NCBI RefSeq assembly: GCF_050410795.1
Contig: NZ_CP191258.1
Location: 4,960,001 to 5,024,000 of the forward strand
DNA from: Fontivita pretiosa
Lineage (GTDB): Bacteria > Planctomycetota > Phycisphaerae > Tepidisphaerales > Tepidisphaeraceae
Direction: 5' to 3'
DNA: 64,000 nucleotides
The stretch's first letter is position 1; every line of letters starts with the position of its first letter. Shown one piece after another: positions 60,263 to 64,000 of this stretch. A program made the position numbers and the translations under genes. The notes beneath the pieces were generated by a model. The model did no database searches. It was not told the DNA's origin and was given only the letters and a program-made list of their open reading frames with translations.

Positions 60263-61813
60263 ATGGACGAAAAGAAAATTGTCATCATCGGCGCCGGTCC
60301 GACGGGGTTAGGGGCCGGCTACCGGCTGAAGGAACTGGGCTACAAAAACTTCCAGATCTACGAGCGCGAGCCGTACATCGGAGGGCTGGCGTCGAGCTTC
60401 ACGGATTCGGCCGGTTTCACGTGGGACATCGGCGGGCACGTGATGTTCTCGCACTACAAGTACTACGACAAGTGCTTCGAGGCTCTGATGGGCAACGACT
60501 ATCAGCAGAACATGCGCGAGTGCTGGATCCGCATGTTCAACACCTGGGTGCCCTATCCGTTCCAGAACAACATCCGCTACCTGCCCAAAGAGATCTGCTA
60601 TGAGTGTCTGGTCGGGCTGGTCGAGGCCCAGACCCGACGCGATCACAAGGTCGCCAGGAACTTCAAGGAGTTCATGGAGGCTGTCTTCGGCGACGGCATC
60701 TGCAAGTACTTCATGAAGCCGTACAACTTCAAGGTCTGGGCGCATCCACCGGAACTGATGAACAAGGAATGGATCGGCGAGCGGGTAGCCGTTATCGACA
60801 TCAATCGCGCGATCCGGAACGTCGTGCTCCACAGCGACGACTTCGGCTGGGGGCCCAACAACCAGTTCAAGTTCCCGCTGTTCGGTGGCACGGGCGAGTT
60901 CTACCGTCGCTTCGCCAAGCCGCTCCAGGGGCACATCAACCTCAACAAGCCGGTTGATTTCATCAACCTGGGCAAGAAGGAGGTTCGCTTCAAGGACGGC
61001 CAGGTGGTTCCTTTCGATATCCTGATCAGCGCGATGCCGCTGGATCGGTTATGCAACGACGTGATCGACGGGCAGTTGCCGCGGGAGATCAAGAAAGCCG
61101 CGAGCATGCTGCGGCACAGCGGAGGGTACATGGTGGGGATCGGCATCCGCCAGCCGTGTCCCAGCACCAAGAGCTGGATGTACTTCCCCGAGGACAACTG
61201 CCCGTTCTACCGCGTCACGTACCTGAGCAACTATTCGCCGTACATGACGCCCGACAACAAAACGCATTACTCGCTGCTGTGCGAAACCAGCTACAGCGAA
61301 TTCAAGCCGGTGGATGGCCGGCGAATTGTTGATGACACGATCCGCGGGCTGATCAACGCCGGCCTGATCAGCGAGCGGGATCAGGATGACATCGTGGACA
61401 CCTGGTGCTTCCACGCCCGCTACAGCTACCCCACGCCGAGCATCGAGCGGGACACGATCCTGGGCACGGTGATCCCATACCTGGAGCGTCACGGCATCTT
61501 CAGCCGCGGCCGCTTCGGCATGTGGAAGTATGAAGTGAGCAACACCGACCACAGCCTGATGCAGGGCGTGGAGCTGGTCAATCGGCTGCTGCTGGGCGAG
61601 CCGGAAGTGACCATCGGCATGAAGTATCAGAGCACGGCCGATGGGCGCGACGCAGCGGTTCACGAGCGATCGGCCGTTGCCGGCAGCGGCGATCCGAGGC
61701 GCGCCCCCGCAACGTCGTCACGCTTCGGCCATGCGGATGCCGGCGATAAGCAGGAGGTGCACACGTCCGAAGAAGAGCTCGGTGTCACCACGCCGCGCAC
61801 GGGCACATCCTGA
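60263..61813 (+). CDS. UDP-galactopyranose mutase, eukaryotic-like type (FAD-dependent)
   Basis: A 516-residue flavoprotein, MDEKKIVIIGAGPTGLGAGYRL..., with the FAD Rossmann motif at the start. FTWDIGGHVMFSHYKYYDKC follows, a signature I associate with eukaryotic-type UDP-galactopyranose mutases rather than the shorter bacterial Glf. Trp/Tyr-rich segments (KPYNFKVWAHPPELMN) and the C-terminal RFGMWKYEVSNTDHSLMQG flavin-binding end also fit. The enzyme interconverts UDP-galactopyranose and UDP-galactofuranose for Galf-containing glycans. The last 50 residues are a polar, disordered extension. A GGGAG site precedes ATG 60263. It likely supplies Galf to the preceding transferase; related FAD amine-oxidase-like functions remain possible. 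Confidence 0.85.
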   Translation: MDEKKIVIIGAGPTGLGAGYRLKELGYKNFQIYEREPYIGGLASSFTDSAGFTWDIGGHVMFSHYKYYDKCFEALMGNDYQQNMRECWIRMFNTWVPYPFQNNIRYLPKEICYECLVGLVEAQTRRDHKVARNFKEFMEAVFGDGICKYFMKPYNFKVWAHPPELMNKEWIGERVAVIDINRAIRNVVLHSDDFGWGPNNQFKFPLFGGTGEFYRRFAKPLQGHINLNKPVDFINLGKKEVRFKDGQVVPFDILISAMPLDRLCNDVIDGQLPREIKKAASMLRHSGGYMVGIGIRQPCPSTKSWMYFPEDNCPFYRVTYLSNYSPYMTPDNKTHYSLLCETSYSEFKPVDGRRIVDDTIRGLINAGLISERDQDDIVDTWCFHARYSYPTPSIERDTILGTVIPYLERHGIFSRGRFGMWKYEVSNTDHSLMQGVELVNRLLLGEPEVTIGMKYQSTADGRDAAVHERSAVAGSGDPRRAPATSSRFGHADAGDKQEVHTSEEELGVTTPRTGTS

Positions 61814-61852
61814 TCAAGCGTCCGGCGCGGCGGAGTGAGCAGTCTCCGGACG

Positions 61853-61902
61853 CCGATGACCAGTCGGGACCAGACCCAGACCGGTCATTGGCTGGTCATC
61901 GG
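61853..61902. terminator. Bidirectional hairpin between convergent genes
   Basis: CCGATGACCAG at 61853-61863 and CTGGTCATCGG at 61892-61902 form a perfect 11-bp stem with a 28-base interior that can itself pair (GGACC/GGTC). It sits between the ends of the mutase gene and the convergent small exported-protein gene, a position expected for a shared terminator. No T run on either side. Confidence 0.5.
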
Positions 61903-61916
61903 GGCCGGGAGATTGG

Positions 61917-62360
61917 TCATTGTTGCTGCGTGGTCGGTGGTGGGGCGGGCTGGAGAATCGTGATCTGGCTGGCGTCGTTGATGATGATCTGGGGCCTGCC
62001 CTTCAGCGACTCTACGTACCCGCCGTATTCGATCAGCCTGCCCTTGAGCCGGACCTTCGCATCGCGCAGCGCCGCGGCCAGGTCGCCGCCGAACGCTTCA
62101 TCGAGCTTGGCGCGCTGTCGCTCGAAGACCGCGCCCAGCAGCACCGAATCGAGAAACTCGATGTTCATCACCCGCCCGCTGCGGCTCCACGCCGCCTTGG
62201 AGATGTAGCCTTCGACGACGACCTGGCTGCCGATCGCCGCCTTGAGCGCCTCGGTGTCGGTGGCGGCGATGACGGCGGGCTCGGTTGTGCTCGGCTGCTC
62301 GGCCAGCAGCAGGTTACACGTCAGCAACAGGACCAGCATGGCGTGCTTTGTACTGCTCAT
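61917..62360 (-). CDS. Small exported OB-fold-like protein
   Basis: A 147-residue protein with an N-terminal signal segment (MLVLLLTCNLLLAEQ) and a compact domain: VVVEGYISKAAWSRSGRVMNIEFL, then RDAKVRLKGRLIEYGGYVESLKGRPQIIINDASQITIL. The strand pattern with GYISKA... and a closing GRPQIIINDASQI resembles the OB-fold (tRNA-anticodon-like) proteins found in nucleases and helicases, here exported. The function is not known. It ends convergent with the mutase gene and is followed on the same strand by the GH1-like gene, which it precedes in the opposite reading order. Confidence 0.75.
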   Translation of the reverse strand: MSSTKHAMLVLLLTCNLLLAEQPSTTEPAVIAATDTEALKAAIGSQVVVEGYISKAAWSRSGRVMNIEFLDSVLLGAVFERQRAKLDEAFGGDLAAALRDAKVRLKGRLIEYGGYVESLKGRPQIIINDASQITILQPAPPPTTQQQ

Positions 62361-62414
62361 GGATGCATCGTACCCGGCACGCTGCGATCGGTCACGCCGC
62401 CCGGAGACCGCCGC

Positions 62415-63815
62415 TCACGCCGTAAGGATCGGGAACTTGCTGCTGCTGATCGGCAGGGTCGAATACTCTTCCACCAGCCGCCGGTATTCCCTGGCGACCT
62501 TGCGAGGCTTGCGGCCCAGAGTATACAGGCCAACCGGATTCACCGTGCCGCGCATCTTGGTCAGGGCGGTATCCCAGTCCTTCATGTCCACAAGCCCGAA
62601 CCAGGTGAAGCCGACGATCGGCACGCCGTCCTCGCGTAATCGCAGCAGGTTCATCCATTCCTTCCAGAGCCACTCGACGGCGTGCTTGGCGGTGCGGTTG
62701 GTCTCGGTGTGCATCACGGGCATGCGGTAGCGCTCGAAGTATTGTCGCGTGATCACGTAGTACCCGTAGACGTCCCCGGCGCCGATGCTGGTTCCATCCG
62801 AACGGATCACGTGCTCGTTGGTGATGTAATAGTCCGTGCCCATAATGCAGTGAGTTCGAAGATCCCGCTGCTGGCGGAACCACTCGTACTCCTCGGCCGA
62901 CATCCCCGACGACAGAAGGTAGCGATACATGGTGGCGGTGACGTCGTGGCCGAACAGCAGGTCCAGCGAGAGGAATCGCCGCTCGTTCATGAAAAGTGCA
63001 CGGGCAACCATGTCGGGGCTGCCGGGGTGAACATATTCGGTGCTCTCGCTGAAAACGAAAATGGCGTCGGGGCGCAGGTCCAGGATCGCCCGCATCGCCA
63101 GGATCGCCGCCTTGCAGTTATGCTTGATGTTCGTCACGAAGGCGGTATCGCTCATCAACCGCTCATTCCACCAGCCAAAGGCGGCGGAGAACTGCGCGGT
63201 GACGTAGATCTCATTGACCGGCGTGTAGTAGCGCACCCACGGGTAGCGCTCGGCAAACGCCCGAGCGTAATCGGCGAAATGCGTGGGGTAGTCAGGGTTC
63301 TGAAAGTCGTGCAGGAAATCCGGCAGGCCGAAGTGGATCAGGTCTATGATCGGCACGATGCCCAGCCGGCGCATCTCGTGCATCACCAGGTCGGTAAAGC
63401 TCCAGTCATACTGCCCCGGACCGGTCCAGATCCGGTACACCGGCGGGCCGTAACGCAGGTAACGCAGTCCCAGCTCGCGCACCAGGCGCAGGTCGGTCTG
63501 CCACATCTCATAGTGCCCGGTGTCGCGCAACTGATCCACACGCTGGTTTCCGGCGATGATGGGATACGAGCACTCGATGCCCACGGCGAACATGAACTTG
63601 AGCATGTCCGCCGGCTCGGTGATCCGCAGGCTGGGAGTCAGCGGCGCCAGGCGAGCCGGGCGTTTGCGCGGAGGCGAGGCCGGCACCGGCGGCGGAGAGG
63701 AAAGCGGCGCACGCGAGCCCTGGCGTCGCCCGTCGTTGTCCACCTGCACCGCAGCCTCCGATTCGCTCGCCGCAGGTCCAACTCGTTGATTCGTTACGTC
63801 AGTTGTCACCGCCAT
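62415..63815 (-). CDS. Glycoside hydrolase family 1-like protein
   Basis: A 466-residue protein related to the N-terminal half of the fusion enzyme at 57371. It has a Ser/Pro/Arg-rich N-terminal 70 residues, then the barrel: LGLRYLRYGPPVYRIWTGPGQY, IDLIHFGLPDFLHDF, YTPVNEIYVTAQFSAAFG (candidate acid/base Glu), and VMHTETNRTAKHAVEW (candidate nucleophile Glu). Like its neighbour it has TET rather than TENG and no signal peptide. It likely acts on the same glycan pathway as the neighbouring mutase. The two proteins share helices such as LRLVRELGLRYLRYGP and the REDGVPIVGFTW end, so one is probably a duplication of the other. Confidence 0.88.
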   Translation of the reverse strand: MAVTTDVTNQRVGPAASESEAAVQVDNDGRRQGSRAPLSSPPPVPASPPRKRPARLAPLTPSLRITEPADMLKFMFAVGIECSYPIIAGNQRVDQLRDTGHYEMWQTDLRLVRELGLRYLRYGPPVYRIWTGPGQYDWSFTDLVMHEMRRLGIVPIIDLIHFGLPDFLHDFQNPDYPTHFADYARAFAERYPWVRYYTPVNEIYVTAQFSAAFGWWNERLMSDTAFVTNIKHNCKAAILAMRAILDLRPDAIFVFSESTEYVHPGSPDMVARALFMNERRFLSLDLLFGHDVTATMYRYLLSSGMSAEEYEWFRQQRDLRTHCIMGTDYYITNEHVIRSDGTSIGAGDVYGYYVITRQYFERYRMPVMHTETNRTAKHAVEWLWKEWMNLLRLREDGVPIVGFTWFGLVDMKDWDTALTKMRGTVNPVGLYTLGRKPRKVAREYRRLVEEYSTLPISSSKFPILTA

Positions 63816-63866
63816 TCATCATATACCTCATCCGTCCCGTCGTCGGCAGCGGCTTTTCCGGCGATA

Positions 63867-64000
63867 ATGCCGCCGATGCACGACGTCCTGTGCCGCGCGC
63901 ACGACCTGCTGACCAGAACCTACGGCCAGCGCAGCTATCGCTGCTGGGGCCGCGGCGTGGACGTGCTGATCGATACGATCCTCTCACAGAACACCACCGC
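63867..64000 (+). CDS. Endonuclease III-family DNA glycosylase (5' part only)
   Basis: A frame opening at ATG 63867 (or 63876) reads MPPMHDVLCRAHDLLTRTYG and soon WGRGVDVLIDTILSQNTT, the start of the HhH-GPD/Nth fold (LIxTILSQNT is the substrate-pocket segment). The gene runs off the window, so the catalytic Lys/Asp and any iron-sulfur Cys cannot be checked. Divergent from the GH1-like gene with about 50 bases between starts. Confidence 0.8.
   Translation, partial: MPPMHDVLCRAHDLLTRTYGQRSYRCWGRGVDVLIDTILSQNTT

Noticed and set aside
1..64000. tRNA, rRNA, CRISPR arrays, prophage, IS elements
   Set aside because: No tRNA T-loop in a cloverleaf context, no regular spaced repeats, no transposase or phage structural protein was seen on either strand.

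Overview
This 64 kb, high-GC window looks like a Planctomycetota chromosome, most likely class Phycisphaerae. The clues are: the planctomycete extracellular N-terminal motif (LEALERRRLLSA) on a secreted subtilase; a DUF1559-like pseudopilin; a giant secreted protein with beta-strand repeats, dockerin-like loops and a PEP-CTERM tail; an ECF-type sigma-like protein with a C-terminal membrane helix; and several small proteins I know only as planctomycete-type hypotheticals. I see no rRNA, tRNA, CRISPR array, phage or insertion sequence. The content is mostly ordinary housekeeping and envelope genes.

Layout. 1-4.3 kb: a MATE exporter cut by the window edge and a secreted S8 protease. 4.8-9.4 kb: clpC, then a membrane protein / glycosyltransferase / sigma-like group. 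9.3-13.9 kb (minus): a probable operon of TPR lipoprotein, undecaprenyl-pyrophosphate phosphatase, PIN/TRAM protein, ispD and a membrane protein, i.e. isoprenoid and lipid-carrier metabolism. 14.2-18.7 kb: GT2, a BshC-like protein and a sigma-54 activator. 18.8-24.0 kb: TIM-barrel isomerase, glutaredoxin, DUF2064 transferase, response regulator and M16 peptidase, tightly packed. 24.1-29.4 kb: cyclodeaminase, two small unknowns, a LolA-like lipoprotein, an RDD membrane protein and a lone ABC-2 permease. 29.4-38.5 kb: Gfo/Idh oxidoreductase, DUF1444, serC, a secreted endonuclease/exonuclease/phosphatase-fold protein, an ankyrin protein with an unknown N-terminal domain, a lipoprotein and DsbD. 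38.6-43.3 kb: a cysteine-free Rrf2 regulator with a readable promoter/operator, DedA, superoxide dismutase, peroxiredoxin, DUF2934, a LON-domain protein and a gamma-glutamylcyclotransferase-fold protein. 43.4-46.4 kb: a complete TRAP transporter. 47-52.6 kb: pseudopilin and giant PEP-CTERM protein. 52.7-56.5 kb: NrnA-like, RsfS, a degenerate receiver and a motA/motB pair. 57.4-63.8 kb: a carbohydrate island with a GH1-glycosyltransferase fusion, a eukaryotic-type UDP-galactopyranose mutase and a second GH1-like protein. The window ends inside an endonuclease III-family gene.

The two most unusual things are the carbohydrate island, which may make or edit a galactofuranose-containing glycan, and several classes of short palindromic or purine-rich intergenic elements. 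One of these elements appears to supply the start codon and signal peptide of a lipoprotein. No wholly new defence or mobile system could be supported.
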